A stretch of DNA of 64,000 nucleotides from Puniceicoccaceae bacterium K14 (GCA_022538095.1 JAKYXN010000010.1:46230-110229); one strand, 5' to 3'; shown: positions 36,669-47,630, counted from the first letter of the stretch. Translations and numbers: made by a program. Notes: generated by a model from the letters alone, not told the origin.

Positions 36669-38015
36669 ATGCAAAATAAAACATCATATTTAACTCGTTT
36701 CAGCTACGCATCCAGTGACATGGCGGGACAGTTGATCTTCGGGGTCGTTTCGTTTTATATCTTTAAATTCTATACGGACGTTGTTGGTCTTTCCGCAACT
36801 GTAGCGGGAACAATCATGTTAATTGCTCGATTGGAGGATGCCATTGATACTCCAATTTGGGGGATCCTTCTAGATAAGACTAAGAGCAAACTTGGAAAGA
36901 GTCGGCCTTGGTTTTTACGACTGTGTATCCCGTTTTCTATATTTGGTGTTTTGACTTTTCTCTCTCCAGATTTGAGCGGGAATGGTAAAGCTATTTATGC
37001 CGCAGTTACATATATTATCCTAGGTTCAATTTATACAGGTATCAATACACCGGTTACATCCATTTTGTCGGCTTTGTCTGCTGATCCTAAGGAACGTGTG
37101 ACTCTCACTTGTTACCGGATGTTTGGCTCCAAAGTTGGAGTGCTTTTGATGAATGCGACGTTCTTACCGTTGGTTGGCATCCTTGGTCAAGGGGATGACA
37201 AGAAGGGTTATTTGCTAACTATGCCAATATTTGCGTTAGGGTCCTTGGCTTTGTATTTATTTGCTTTCCGTAATTTGGAAGAAAAGATTCCGAGCGAGCA
37301 AGAGCCAATGCCAGTCAAAAAGGCGTTTAAAGCGTTTAAGGGAAATTGGCCTTGGATCATAATCTTTATTTCTTGTTTCTTTTTCTGGGTGGCATTTATC
37401 GCCCGCATCACAGTCGTCCCTCACTTTTTTGAATACGTGTGGGGCAATAAGGGGATTATTCCTTTGGTTAACAGCCTCGACTTCCTTTCCCTGGGAGCGA
37501 TTTTTATGATTCCATGGTTTTGCAAGTGGGCTCGGAAGGGAACCATTTGGGCATGGGGGCTCGGTTTGTCTGCTGTATCTCAGGTCGTTCTTTATATAGG
37601 AGTTTCCTCGAATTCGATGACGTTGCTTATGATCGGTTGGATTGGAGGAATTATGACGAGTGGCGTGGCGATGGCCCTGCCGTTTTCGCTTTTGTCCGAT
37701 AGCGTCGATTTTGGAGAATGGAAAACGGGAGTTCGTTCTGCGGGCTTGTTGACTGCGATTGGAACAGGATTCTGCCTCAAAGCAGGAAGTGGTTTAGGGG
37801 GGGCTTTGCCCGCTTGGATAATGGGTGCCACTGGCTACCAAGCGAACCAAGTGCAAACTCCGGAGGCGATTTCAGGGATCGAGATCGGGTTTATTTGGCT
37901 GCCGGCAGTGTTTTACATAGTCGCGCTTATGCCAGTTTTGTTTTATAGGAAATACGAAGAGATGGAACCGCAGATTCAGGAGGCTTTGAATGAGCGTAGA
38001 AGCTCAGCGAGTTAA
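36669..38015 (+). CDS. GPH/MelB-type sugar:cation symporter (MFS)
   Basis: A 448-residue inner-membrane transporter with about 12 helices. It opens with the typical SYASSDMAGQLIFGVVSFYIFKFY and has the DAIDTPIWGILLDKTKSKLGKSRPW loop with the conserved acidic/basic residues of glycoside-pentoside-hexuronide symporters. It most likely imports oligosaccharides or uronate-containing products made by the secreted enzymes. It is the only sugar transporter in the locus, which contains no SusC/SusD. It lies between GH31 and the beta-helix lipoprotein, 5 bases before the latter. Confidence 0.9.
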   Translation: MQNKTSYLTRFSYASSDMAGQLIFGVVSFYIFKFYTDVVGLSATVAGTIMLIARLEDAIDTPIWGILLDKTKSKLGKSRPWFLRLCIPFSIFGVLTFLSPDLSGNGKAIYAAVTYIILGSIYTGINTPVTSILSALSADPKERVTLTCYRMFGSKVGVLLMNATFLPLVGILGQGDDKKGYLLTMPIFALGSLALYLFAFRNLEEKIPSEQEPMPVKKAFKAFKGNWPWIIIFISCFFFWVAFIARITVVPHFFEYVWGNKGIIPLVNSLDFLSLGAIFMIPWFCKWARKGTIWAWGLGLSAVSQVVLYIGVSSNSMTLLMIGWIGGIMTSGVAMALPFSLLSDSVDFGEWKTGVRSAGLLTAIGTGFCLKAGSGLGGALPAWIMGATGYQANQVQTPEAISGIEIGFIWLPAVFYIVALMPVLFYRKYEEMEPQIQEALNERRSSAS

Positions 38016-38020
38016 ATTTT

Positions 38021-40465
38021 ATGTTCACAATGAATTTTGAGAAGAAGATGATTAAGTATTTTGCATGTATCGTATTTTTGCTAACAGCAGGATGTGACGG
38101 GGAGGCACCAAGCGTGTTCTATGTTGCTCCGGATGGGAGTGATTCAAATCTCGGGACGAAAGAGAGCCCGTTTAAAACGCTGGCACACGCGAGAGATGCG
38201 GTACGACTCATCAACGACGAGATGGACGAAGACATTTATGTTTACTTGCGAGGAGGCAATTATCCTGTGGATGAAATCGTTGAGTTTGGAGTTGAGGACT
38301 CTGGAACCAATGGGCATTGGGGTCATTATCAAGCGTACGAAGACGAGGTGCCGGTATTCAATGGTGGCGAAAAAGTGTCTGACTGGAAAATGGGCAAAGG
38401 AGGTATCTACGAAGCGAGCCTTGACCACGATGCGAAGCTTCGTTCGCTTTTCGTAGACGGTGAACGTGCCTATATGGCGAGTACCACTGCCAACGCGAAA
38501 AGCGGGTGGGGTAGCTTTGAAGTAAAAAAAGGCCAGGCAGACTGGGCTTGGGTAAGCGGTTCTACGGTCGATGGAGTGACGTTTGAGAAGAGCGAAATGG
38601 CAGAATTGTCGAATGCGGAGGATGTTGAAATTTGGCGCAATACGAAATGGAATTCACACATCTTGGGTATTCGTGAGATTGCGACAGAAGGAGGCGATTG
38701 GATCTATAAATTCCAGCAACCCTACGCTGGGATCGCGATGAACATTAAGTATGGCGCCTATCACCCGTCGCGTGGACACGCTATCGTGAATGCTTTTGAA
38801 CTATTGGACGAGCCCGGCGAGTTTTATTATGACCGAAAGGGAAAGATTGTTTATTATCTACCACGTGAAGGAGAAGACATGGCGTCTGCCGATGTTTATG
38901 CGCCTGTTGTGGGTCAGTTGCTTTCCATCCAAGGAGAGTCGAGAGAGAATCGTGTTCGCAATTTAAGCTTTGAGGGTATTACATTTGCGTATACGGAATC
39001 TGAACTCCCGGAAGTCGCAGGGTCCGTTGGTAAATCCACAGTTCAAGCAGCGACATGGGTTGTTGCATTTGATGAGCCCGATTGGCATCCGACGCAGTAT
39101 CGTACATATGATACAATGCCGAATGCGATTACTGTTTCCAGTGCCGAGTCGATTCGTTTTGAAGACAACGTGCTTGCCCACATTGGAAATGAAGGCATCG
39201 GGTTTATCAATGACGTCGTTGACTTGAAATTCGTTGGGAATTTCTGTGATGACATCGGCGGATCGGCTATCCAAGTTGGACATCCCCAGCATGTTTACGT
39301 CGGTGATGAGCACGAATACGCTCGTTACTCGTCAGACGTGGAAGGCGTGTGCAAAGACATTTTGGTAGAGAATAACGTACTCTATGATATGACGAATATG
39401 TTTTATGGCCACGCTCCGATTACAGCGTATTTTGCAGATGGCTTGAAGATCAGAAAAAACCATATCCAAGAGTGTAACTACACGGCAGTTAGCTTAGGCT
39501 GGGCTTGGAATAACTTCGATGAAATTTCCACGGATGGAAATCCCACTACAGTTTGCCGCAATAACGAGTTTAACTATAATCGTGTGTATAATTGCATGGA
39601 AATGCTCCACGATGGAGGAGCGTTTTATACATTGGGTAGCCAGCCAAACTCAGAAGCTAGCGGTAACTACGTGAAGGCTCCCACTACTCACTTTCAAGGC
39701 GTGTATCATCCAGATGAAGGCACAGCGTGGTATACAGGGAAGGATCTCGTGTTCGAGATTACTCCCAGCCAAGACAATTTTGAATTGAATAAATGGAGAC
39801 GTAAACACGATAACCACTACAGTAATATTTATACGACTTCTGAGAGCAATAAACTCGGAGCTCCGAATTGCACACTCACCGATTTGCACGTATTTCCGGA
39901 TGCCAATTGGCCGGAGGAGGCTTTGGCTATTATCCGAGCAGCTGGACCCGATGCTGAGTACGATCACTTATTGGAGCAGATTCCTGGAATTATTTTCGAA
40001 GAGGGTAAGCGTTACGATACGGATGAAGTTATTGTTTCGGCAGATGTATCGACGACGAATTCTCCTCCTACTGAAGGTGTGCGTTACGAAGCTGAAGATG
40101 CTGTTCTTTCAGGGGACGCTGTCGTAGAATCCCATCACATAGGCTTTTCAGGTAAAGGGTTTGTCGAAGGTTTTTATGAAAGCTCAGATGCGGGAGTAAC
40201 CTTCACTGTAGAAGCGGCAGAGCTCGGGACTTACACTGCGATTTTGCGTTATGCAGCTGGTGTGGGCGAATCGACAAATATGGCTCTCTATGTAAATGGA
40301 AAGAAAAGTTCTTCATTGAAGTGTGAAGATACAGGCGGCTGGAAATCTTGGAGCAACCATGTTGAATCGGTCTTTCTCGAGGCTGGTGTAAATACGATTT
40401 CAGTTAGAACCGATGGCGAATCTGCCTCACCTATCAATCTTGATTATATCCAGCTAACTAATTAG
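38021..40465 (+). CDS. GH141-like beta-helix lipoprotein with CBM35
   Basis: An 814-residue protein. Its signal peptide ends in a lipobox, LLTAGC, so it is probably a membrane-anchored lipoprotein processed by LspA. The catalytic region (residues about 35-650) starts [30 protein letters not shown] and continues as a right-handed parallel beta-helix ([49 protein letters not shown]). This resembles GH141, a family with an alpha-L-fucosidase and xylanase among characterised members. Residues 687-814 are a CBM35-type domain ([10 protein letters not shown] to [10 protein letters not shown]). ATGs at 38021, 38030 and 38048 are in frame; the last follows GAGAAGAAG and also gives a good leader. Fucosidase activity is inferred. 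Confidence 0.72.
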   Translation: MFTMNFEKKMIKYFACIVFLLTAGCDGEAPSVFYVAPDGSDSNLGTKESPFKTLAHARDAVRLINDEMDEDIYVYLRGGNYPVDEIVEFGVEDSGTNGHWGHYQAYEDEVPVFNGGEKVSDWKMGKGGIYEASLDHDAKLRSLFVDGERAYMASTTANAKSGWGSFEVKKGQADWAWVSGSTVDGVTFEKSEMAELSNAEDVEIWRNTKWNSHILGIREIATEGGDWIYKFQQPYAGIAMNIKYGAYHPSRGHAIVNAFELLDEPGEFYYDRKGKIVYYLPREGEDMASADVYAPVVGQLLSIQGESRENRVRNLSFEGITFAYTESELPEVAGSVGKSTVQAATWVVAFDEPDWHPTQYRTYDTMPNAITVSSAESIRFEDNVLAHIGNEGIGFINDVVDLKFVGNFCDDIGGSAIQVGHPQHVYVGDEHEYARYSSDVEGVCKDILVENNVLYDMTNMFYGHAPITAYFADGLKIRKNHIQECNYTAVSLGWAWNNFDEISTDGNPTTVCRNNEFNYNRVYNCMEMLHDGGAFYTLGSQPNSEASGNYVKAPTTHFQGVYHPDEGTAWYTGKDLVFEITPSQDNFELNKWRRKHDNHYSNIYTTSESNKLGAPNCTLTDLHVFPDANWPEEALAIIRAAGPDAEYDHLLEQIPGIIFEEGKRYDTDEVIVSADVSTTNSPPTEGVRYEAEDAVLSGDAVVESHHIGFSGKGFVEGFYESSDAGVTFTVEAAELGTYTAILRYAAGVGESTNMALYVNGKKSSSLKCEDTGGWKSWSNHVESVFLEAGVNTISVRTDGESASPINLDYIQLTN

Positions 40466-40491
40466 GAAGTCCAAACAACGGAACAAATATT

Positions 40492-42891
40492 ATGACTCGT
40501 TTAATTATCCCTAGAAAAGTAACCACATGGCTTGGGTCATGTATTGCCCTGTTGGGCACCCAGCTCGTAAACGCGGAGGCAGAATTGAATTCCGACTCTT
40601 CGAATGCGTTGAAGTTTTTGTACAGTGAGCCCGCTTCGGAGTGGGTGGATGCCTTGCCGATTGGCAACGGACGCTTAGGAGCGATGGTTTATGGAGGGGC
40701 TCAGGTAGAGCATCTTCAGTTGAATGAAGAAACGCTCTGGAGTGGAGGGCCTCATGATTACACAAATCCCGATGCCTATTCGCACTTGCAGACAGTCAGA
40801 GATTTTTTGGCTGATGGGGAGTATATTAAGGCAGAGGATGAAGCTCAGAAAATGATGGGTAGTCCTGTTAAGCAGATGGCGTATCAGCCATTTGGTGATC
40901 TTTACCTGACGTATCCGCAAGGAGGGAAAGTCTATGAGTACCATCGCGAGCTCGATTTGGAGAATGCAGTGGCTACAGTGGAGTTTGGCTTAGGGGTTAG
41001 TGGTGGAACTGTTCAGCATAAACGAACGATTTTTGCTTCCCACCCGGATCAGGCAATTATCGTTCACTTGGAATGCGACAAGCCTGGGAATCTGATTTTT
41101 GACTTATCTATGAATAGTCCTCATATTTCAGATACTAAGGCAATTGGTGACGATTCCCTTGTGATGACAGGTGAGGTAGCTCCTCGCGAAGAACGTGGTC
41201 TTATTGGACCATGGGAAGGTAAAGGGACTGGGTTCGCTGCGAAGGTTAAGGTCATTACAAAGGGTGGAACTGTAACCGCTCATGGAGACAAGGTAATGGT
41301 TCGCGATGCAGATGAAGCGACGCTTATATATGTAGCGGCTACAAGTTTCGTAAACTACAAGGATGTGAGTGCAGATCCAGTGGCGCGAGTTGAGGATTAT
41401 TTGGCGAAAGCTTCGGCTAAGAGTTTTAGCGAATTGTATCAGCGTCACGTTGACGACTATTCTGAGTTGTTTGATCGTGTTGCGATTGACTTGGGTGGTT
41501 CGGAGGAGGATCAGGACCTGACTACTCCCGAGCGTTTGCAACGTACTGAGGAAGGGGCGGCTGATGCGCTCCTTGCCGAACAGATTTTTCAATACGGTCG
41601 CTATCTGTTGATCGCAGGATCTCGTCCGGGGACGGAGGCAATGAACCTGCAAGGAATTTGGAATGGTACGATCAACCCACCGTGGGCGAGTAAGTACACC
41701 ATTAATATCAATATTCAGATGATTTATTGGGTGGCTGAAGTTTGCAACTTGAGCGAGTTGCATGAGCCGTTGTTCCGGATGGTTGAAGAGTTGCAGGATT
41801 CAGGTAGTAAGACGGCGCAGGTTCACTACAAGGCCGATGGTTGGATGGTAAATCACAACACGGATCTTTGGCGTGGCGCGGCTCCAGTGGATGGCGCTCA
41901 ATGGGGCATGTGGCCAACTGGAGGAGCGTGGCTTACCTTGCACCTTTGGGAACACTACTTGTACACCGGCGACGAAGAGTTCTTGAAAAAAGCTTATCCA
42001 ATTATGAAAGGGGCGGCCGAGTTTTTCCTTTCGGACGGTGTCTTGATTGAGAATGATGATGGAAAATTAATTACATCTCCTTCAATTTCTCCTGAGCATA
42101 GTCATGGAGGCACGACCAAGGATGGTCTCAGTGTGGGGCGTGCGGGTACTTCACTTTGCGCAGGGCCAACTATGGATGGCCAGATCTTGCGCGACCTTTT
42201 CGAAGGTGTAATCGAAGCAGGTGAGCTCTTGGGCAAGGATAAGAAGTTTCGCAAAAAAGTGGCCGACGCTCGTGATCAAATCGCTCCAATGAAGATTGGA
42301 CGCCATGGTCAGCTTCAAGAGTGGATGGAGGATTGGGATAATCCAGATGACCCACATAGCCATGTTTCTCATCTTTACGGACTTTACCCAAGTAGCCAAA
42401 TCAATCGTTTTGACACACCAGAGCTCTTTGATGCGGCTCGTACATCACTAATCCAGCGGGGAGATGCGGGTGGATGGCCCGGTGCTTGGCGTATCGCTCT
42501 TTGGGCTCGCTTGGGAGATGGAGACCGTGCTCATAACGTATTCAATAATCACGTAATTAATGGATACTCGAAAGGTATGCTTAATAGCGGGCGTGTCTTC
42601 CAAATTGATGGAAACATGGGGGCAACGTCTGGTATCGCTGAAATGTTGATGCAGAGCCATGATGGAGTGATCGAGTTGTTGCCAGCGTTGCCAGCGGCCT
42701 GGCCGGATGGCAGCGTGAAGGGCTTACGCGCTCGTGGTGGTTTCGAAGTCGATATTGCTTGGAAGGATGGAAAACTCACTACGGCGACGATTCATTCTCA
42801 GAATGGAAGCTCTCTTAAGGTCCGCTATGAAGACGAAATCCGCGAAGAGACTGTTGAGGGAGGACAAGAATTCGTCTGGAAGACAAAATAG
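40492..42891 (+). CDS. GH95 alpha-L-fucosidase (second copy)
   Basis: A 799-residue secreted enzyme with a signal peptide ending QLVNAEA at about residue 27. GH95 marks: [58 protein letters not shown], Glu535 in SPEHSHGG and Asp706 in QIDGNMGAT. It is the last gene of the AraC-adjacent operon. It resembles the first copy across its length but differs in the segment after the acid Glu. The insertion [17 protein letters not shown] is a candidate specificity loop. A terminator follows at 42939. Confidence 0.9.
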   Translation: MTRLIIPRKVTTWLGSCIALLGTQLVNAEAELNSDSSNALKFLYSEPASEWVDALPIGNGRLGAMVYGGAQVEHLQLNEETLWSGGPHDYTNPDAYSHLQTVRDFLADGEYIKAEDEAQKMMGSPVKQMAYQPFGDLYLTYPQGGKVYEYHRELDLENAVATVEFGLGVSGGTVQHKRTIFASHPDQAIIVHLECDKPGNLIFDLSMNSPHISDTKAIGDDSLVMTGEVAPREERGLIGPWEGKGTGFAAKVKVITKGGTVTAHGDKVMVRDADEATLIYVAATSFVNYKDVSADPVARVEDYLAKASAKSFSELYQRHVDDYSELFDRVAIDLGGSEEDQDLTTPERLQRTEEGAADALLAEQIFQYGRYLLIAGSRPGTEAMNLQGIWNGTINPPWASKYTININIQMIYWVAEVCNLSELHEPLFRMVEELQDSGSKTAQVHYKADGWMVNHNTDLWRGAAPVDGAQWGMWPTGGAWLTLHLWEHYLYTGDEEFLKKAYPIMKGAAEFFLSDGVLIENDDGKLITSPSISPEHSHGGTTKDGLSVGRAGTSLCAGPTMDGQILRDLFEGVIEAGELLGKDKKFRKKVADARDQIAPMKIGRHGQLQEWMEDWDNPDDPHSHVSHLYGLYPSSQINRFDTPELFDAARTSLIQRGDAGGWPGAWRIALWARLGDGDRAHNVFNNHVINGYSKGMLNSGRVFQIDGNMGATSGIAEMLMQSHDGVIELLPALPAAWPDGSVKGLRARGGFEVDIAWKDGKLTTATIHSQNGSSLKVRYEDEIREETVEGGQEFVWKTK

Positions 42892-42938
42892 GAGGTGTGG
42901 AGTTATCTCCTGATTTCTTGAGCTTACTTTGAATCACC

Positions 42939-42969
42939 GGTCGTCCCCTGAAAAAGGGGCGGCCCTTTT
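42939..42969 (+). terminator. Terminator of the GH31-MFS-GH141like-GH95 operon
   Basis: GGTCGTCCCC and GGGGCGGCC pair with one bulged T around a TGAAAAA loop and end in a short T run. Confidence 0.75.
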
Positions 42970-43321
42970 GTTGATCATGAATATTTGTCTAGCCTGTTCA
43001 CTCATTGCGTTGAATTCCGGACGATACGGTGGCAACGCAGATAAGTTCGGCTCCCGCCGATTCGGTCGTCTTTCCTCTGCTATCAATCTTGTCGTTAGAA
43101 AGATTATTACTCCTGTTAAATGTAATTGTAATTCGGTTACGGATTTTAGGATGCATCTATTTGTTTCCAGCTTAACGGTGAGTATCTTCAGTATTATCTT
43201 CAGATACTGCAGGACCCATTCACGTATGTTGTCCTCGCTCCGAGAACTAAACCCTTTTTTCAGACAGCTCTACGTTTCGCTGTTTTAAGTCTATGCTCTA
43301 GTGTTAATTTTGTATGTTTTA

Positions 43322-43335
43322 GCTAACAGGTTAGT
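43322..43335. promoter_or_regulatory. Candidate LacI-family operator, site 3
   Basis: GCTAACAGGTTAGT is the most symmetric copy of the motif: GCTAAC, central AG, then GTTAGT, with only the last pair imperfect. It lies 269 bases before the 43.6-kb gene. Confidence 0.62.
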
Positions 43336-43603
43336 TTTTAAAAAACTTGGAAAATAGGGGCTGCTTGGGATATCCTGTTGCGTGCGTGTGGAGAGAGAAA
43401 TCCTTATCGTTTTTTGCATGGAGTACCCTCGTTTAGTCGACCTTTTTCGAAGGAAGAATAGATGCGACCTGTGTTGTAATGATCATGAAACGTTTTCGCC
43501 AATCAATACTAATTATATCCATTTGATGAGTTAAGGAGGATGCTGAGTACATCCATTATGGATGATGGATACACACTCATACAATTCTCAGAATTAATAC
43601 CTT

Positions 43604-46600
43604 ATGCCCCTTGTTATGAACTATATAAAAAAGATCACCTCAATTGTGTCTTTTGCGACTGTTGCAGGTGCAACGATCTCAGAGATTCACGCTGCCGACC
43701 CGGTAATGATTGGTTTGGCTGCAGACGAATGGGAGCTCGGAGAGCTGCTTTATGAGTCAGATTTTAGCGATTCTGAAAATTGGGTCGCGCAAACCGATGG
43801 AGAAAACCCTGTCATCAATTTTGCAGATGGACAGCTCGAGCTTGATGTGCCCGGTATGGGGGCTACAGTTTGGCTCAAGGAGAAGTTTGATGGTCCGATC
43901 ACGATTGTTTACGATGCGGTTTTTCCTGGGGAGAAGGATGACGGTGATGCTTATCGCTTGGCTGATTTGAATAGCTTCTGGCATATGTCTGATCCGTCTG
44001 AAGTTGATCCGAGTGTAGATGGAGGCTTGTTTGACGACACTACGTACACAGGTAACTTTGGTACATACAGTCCGTTGCATGGTTATTACGCTTCCTCTGG
44101 TGGTGGTAGAAATACAACTACTCGTTTTCGTCGCTACCCGCGCGAAAGTTCTGCTGGAGCTGCGGTCGATCATATTTTTCTAAACGACCAAGATGGTAAT
44201 GCAGATTTCTTGCTTACTGCAGGAGCCAGCCGTGCGGTTCAGTTGGTTGCAGCTGAAGGAATTGTTCAGTATATAAACGACGGCGAAATAGTTTATGAGT
44301 TTGACGAAGGCGACGAGCTTAGGTTGGTCAAAGCGGACGGATCGGAGTCTACAGCTATTTTTGGATCAGATGGCTATACTCGTTATGACTCTGGCTACTT
44401 CGGTTTCCGTACAGTGCGTTCGCATGTGAAATACTCTGGTGTGAAGATCTATCGTCTGGAGAAGAAAGAAAGCTCTTTGGTTCACCCGGGGGTTAGCTAT
44501 TCGATTGAAGACTTGGATCAGATGAAGTTAAACCGCGACATTGCGCCGTGGTCAGATGGTTGGGCTGCAATTACAGGCACTCCTGAAGCTAAGCTAACGT
44601 ATACTATGCGTGGACCTTTGGTTGATGCGGACCGTGGCGTGAATGATGATATTCTTAGGGCTGACTCCGATGCGGTACTTTTCCATGCGTTGCAGTACTA
44701 TTTTGAAAAAGACGACAATCCTGAGGTAGCAAATCAACATGCTGAGAAGGCTGTTGAGATTCTAGATGCGTGGGCTAACACGAACGTTATATTTAGTGGA
44801 GTTTCAGTGCACCTCCATGCTGCGTGGCGTGGTGGCAATTTTGTAATCGGTGCGGAAATTCTCCGTTATACTTACGATGGGTGGACCGAGCAAAACACAA
44901 TAGACTGTGAGCGCTACTTTGAGGAAATCATGTGGCCACTCTTTAGAATCCCTAATCCGATTCGTGCTGCGAATCAGGGCGCGAATAATATATGGGGAGC
45001 TATCCGAATTGCAGTATTCCTCGATGATGAAGAAAAATTTATGCAATGTGTGGATGCTTGGATCAATGACCCTTGTGGTGGTATCTCAAATACATTGCCT
45101 AATGGACAGAATGGTGATTCGGGTCGTGACCAAGGCCATGCGATGGCGATGATCGGTAATCTCGCTTCAACTGCTGAAGTTGCATGGGTGCAGGGGCTCG
45201 ATTTATATGGAATTCTTGATAACCGCCTGCTTAAGCTTCACGAGTACTTTACTGGGTTCAATTTGGGACAGGATGACCTCGGTTGGGTCGACCATGGTAC
45301 CTGTTACGGCTTTTATACGTCGCATTCGTTGATTGGGCGAGGAAATCAGAAAATTCACGCAGTACCTGTTACGCAAAAAATTAAGAATGCGTATGTTGTT
45401 CGTAAAGGATTGGATTCTCCAAACGTAGTTGCGTATAGTGACGCATCAGGCTTTCACAATGCAGACTTCTTTTTGCATAATAAAAACAGTCAAAATGAAG
45501 GATCGGTAACGATTCCTTACGAGCCGACTCCTCCTGCAGATACGACTGCTGTGACTACATTGACAAGTGTTGACCTCGGAAATCATGGGTTGGCTGGAAG
45601 CGCCACTCTTAGTGATGGAGTATGGACCGTTCAAGGCGCTGGTAATGACTTGAGTAGTGGTGGTAATGATGGCTTTCATTTTGCCTACCAAGAGTTGCAT
45701 GGCGACGGAGCGATTATCGCGAAGGTCGAGACCATTGAAAATACGAATGCGAGCGCGAAGGCAGGAGTCGTTATTATGGAATCTTTAGCAGATGATGCTC
45801 GGATGGCTTCAATCACCGTTAATCCTGGGACAACTGGAACAACTTTCGGTTCACGTGCATTTATTGCTAGTGATGGTGATGGAAAACAAACCTTCCCATT
45901 AGCTACCGCTGATAAACCGATGTGGGTTAAAATTGAGCGTACAGGGAAAAAGATCGTCGGCTATGTGAGTGTGGATGGTATCGCTTGGGTTCCTATGCAA
46001 CACACACATTTTAACATGTCAGAGCATGTTTATGTTGGTTTGGGTGTGAGTTCTAGGAGTACTTCGGACTTGAATACGTCAACATTCTCTAATGTTAGCA
46101 TTACAGAATCTGTGGATGATGGCAGTGAAAAGATTATCGGTGCCTCAAGCGTTGTTCTGACTCCTACGGGCGCTTCATTGATTGTTGGTGAGTCTGTACA
46201 GTTTACAGCTGAGGTTGGACCTTCGGATGTAACGAATACGGGTGTCACTTATAGTAGCAGCGATCCTTCGATTGCTACTGTGGACGGGAGTGGTTTGGTG
46301 TTGGCGTTACAAGAAGGTGAAATCACTATCACTGCTGAAAGTATTGGTGGTGGGTTTACGAATGAAGTGACTGTTTTTATAACTCCTTCCAATGACAAGA
46401 ACCTTGCTTTGGGCAAGACCGCGACTCAATCAAGCACTGCGTATAATGCTCCAGCTGAGCGCGCTGTTGATGGAAATATCAGCGGAACTTTTACCGATGG
46501 TTCTGTAACGCATACTTCTGACGCTCTTGATTCTTGGTGGCAGGTTGATTTAGGTGAACCTGCAGAGATCGGGCTCGTGGATGTATATGGACGATTGGAT

Positions 46601-47383
46601 TGTTGCTCGGACCGTCTTTCCAGTTACACGGTGTCTCTGCTGAATGCCGAGGGTGGGGAAGTTGCCTCGGAATATTTCTCGGAATATCCAAATCCGTCTA
46701 ACTCCTTCAATTTCGGGGGAGCGGAAGCTCAGATTGTTAAAGTACAATTGACGGATATTGATGGGGTCGCCTATCCAATGTCTTTGGCAGAAGTCGAAGT
46801 TTATGGATACGTTCTTATCGATAGTGATGGAGATGGTATTGGCGATGACGAGGATACGGATGACGACAACGATGGAGTTGAAGATGCAGAGGACGCGTTT
46901 CCGCTTGATTCGAGTGAATGGGCGGATTCGGACAAAGACGGGATTGGAGACAATTCTGAAATAAAGGGCAACCCGATCAATATATCCACGCGTGGATACG
47001 TTCTCGGTGGGGATAAGGTGATGATCGCCGGTTTTGTAGTGGAAGGTACAGATTCCGTGACCGTATTGGTTCAAGGTGTCGGACCTGAATTAGGAGAGGA
47101 CGCTTTTAGTGACTATTCTGCAATGACCGACCCTCAGATTGGAATCTACGATGCCGATGGCGCAATAATTGTTGAGAATGACGATTGGGAGTCTGAAGAT
47201 ACTACTGCGATATCAGACGGGGCTGTGATCGTCGGATCGTATACCTTGGAGAGTGGAAGTAAGTCGTCTGCGATTGTGACTACGTTGGCGCCAGGCGCTT
47301 ACACGGTTATCTTAAGCTCAGCAGATGAGCAGGCTGGCATCGCACTGATTGAGGTCTATGAAATTGATACTGAAACCGAGTAA
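43604..47383 (+). CDS. Multidomain alginate-lyase-fold protein with DUF6250 and F-type lectin
   Basis: A 1259-residue secreted protein, signal peptide ending SEIHA at about residue 31. Residues 40-290 form a DUF6250-like beta-sandwich (LYESDFSDSENWVAQ, TTTRFRRYPRES, DSGYFGFRTVRSHVKYSGVKIYRL). An alginate lyase-like domain follows (292-640; HPGVSYSIEDLDQMKLNR, HLHAAWRGGNFVIGAEIL). Then come a DUF1349-type concanavalin fold (650-840), Big_2 (845-925), an F-type lectin (930-1065; RLDCCSDR), thrombospondin type 3 repeats and the shared terminal domain. It parallels the 23.2-kb protein but lacks its CBM6 and adds the N-terminal domain. An alternative ATG lies four codons in. It has its own terminator. 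Confidence 0.8.
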   Translation: MPLVMNYIKKITSIVSFATVAGATISEIHAADPVMIGLAADEWELGELLYESDFSDSENWVAQTDGENPVINFADGQLELDVPGMGATVWLKEKFDGPITIVYDAVFPGEKDDGDAYRLADLNSFWHMSDPSEVDPSVDGGLFDDTTYTGNFGTYSPLHGYYASSGGGRNTTTRFRRYPRESSAGAAVDHIFLNDQDGNADFLLTAGASRAVQLVAAEGIVQYINDGEIVYEFDEGDELRLVKADGSESTAIFGSDGYTRYDSGYFGFRTVRSHVKYSGVKIYRLEKKESSLVHPGVSYSIEDLDQMKLNRDIAPWSDGWAAITGTPEAKLTYTMRGPLVDADRGVNDDILRADSDAVLFHALQYYFEKDDNPEVANQHAEKAVEILDAWANTNVIFSGVSVHLHAAWRGGNFVIGAEILRYTYDGWTEQNTIDCERYFEEIMWPLFRIPNPIRAANQGANNIWGAIRIAVFLDDEEKFMQCVDAWINDPCGGISNTLPNGQNGDSGRDQGHAMAMIGNLASTAEVAWVQGLDLYGILDNRLLKLHEYFTGFNLGQDDLGWVDHGTCYGFYTSHSLIGRGNQKIHAVPVTQKIKNAYVVRKGLDSPNVVAYSDASGFHNADFFLHNKNSQNEGSVTIPYEPTPPADTTAVTTLTSVDLGNHGLAGSATLSDGVWTVQGAGNDLSSGGNDGFHFAYQELHGDGAIIAKVETIENTNASAKAGVVIMESLADDARMASITVNPGTTGTTFGSRAFIASDGDGKQTFPLATADKPMWVKIERTGKKIVGYVSVDGIAWVPMQHTHFNMSEHVYVGLGVSSRSTSDLNTSTFSNVSITESVDDGSEKIIGASSVVLTPTGASLIVGESVQFTAEVGPSDVTNTGVTYSSSDPSIATVDGSGLVLALQEGEITITAESIGGGFTNEVTVFITPSNDKNLALGKTATQSSTAYNAPAERAVDGNISGTFTDGSVTHTSDALDSWWQVDLGEPAEIGLVDVYGRLDCCSDRLSSYTVSLLNAEGGEVASEYFSEYPNPSNSFNFGGAEAQIVKVQLTDIDGVAYPMSLAEVEVYGYVLIDSDGDGIGDDEDTDDDNDGVEDAEDAFPLDSSEWADSDKDGIGDNSEIKGNPINISTRGYVLGGDKVMIAGFVVEGTDSVTVLVQGVGPELGEDAFSDYSAMTDPQIGIYDADGAIIVENDDWESEDTTAISDGAVIVGSYTLESGSKSSAIVTTLAPGAYTVILSSADEQAGIALIEVYEIDTETE

Positions 47384-47421
47384 TTTAGAACGAACTACTT
47401 AAGGCTTCCGTTTGGAGTTTG

Positions 47422-47453
47422 AACGTCGAGCTATGGTCTAGCTCGGCGTTTTT
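47422..47453 (+). terminator. Terminator after the DUF6250/lyase-type gene
   Basis: ACGTCGAGCT pairs with AGCTCGGCGT around a seven-base loop, then five T. Confidence 0.85.
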
Positions 47454-47485
47454 ACTGTGAACGATTTTTAGGAATGGAATTGGGG

Positions 47486-47500
47486 TTTAATAGGTTAAGC
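47486..47500. promoter_or_regulatory. Weaker candidate LacI-family operator, site 4
   Basis: TTTAATAGGTTAAGC is a degenerate match to the GCTAACAGGTTAGC motif. It lies 131 bases before the heparinase-type gene at 47.6 kb. It is reported because of its position upstream of another lyase-type gene; the match alone would be weak. Confidence 0.35.
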
Positions 47501-47630
47501 GACGAGAGTGTTGAGTATTATTCGTGTAACCTATCTCGCTTTAGTTGCGTTGAGTTTGAAGAACGCTATTTTGCCCCCCATCCAAAGCCCCCCCATATTA
47601 TTTAATCCGAGTTAGGATAACGAATTAGAC

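Larger units (their letters stand above)
42892..43603 (+). other. Intergenic region with terminator and operator
   Basis: This 712-base gap holds the operon terminator (42939-42969) and a candidate LacI operator (43322-43335). A 119-codon frame at 42929-43288 overlaps the terminator and reads unlike protein, so I see no gene here. Confidence 0.6.

Noticed and set aside
42929..43288. 119-codon frame between the GH95 and DUF6250 genes
   Set aside because: It starts before the operon terminator and has no protein-like pattern or ribosome-binding site.
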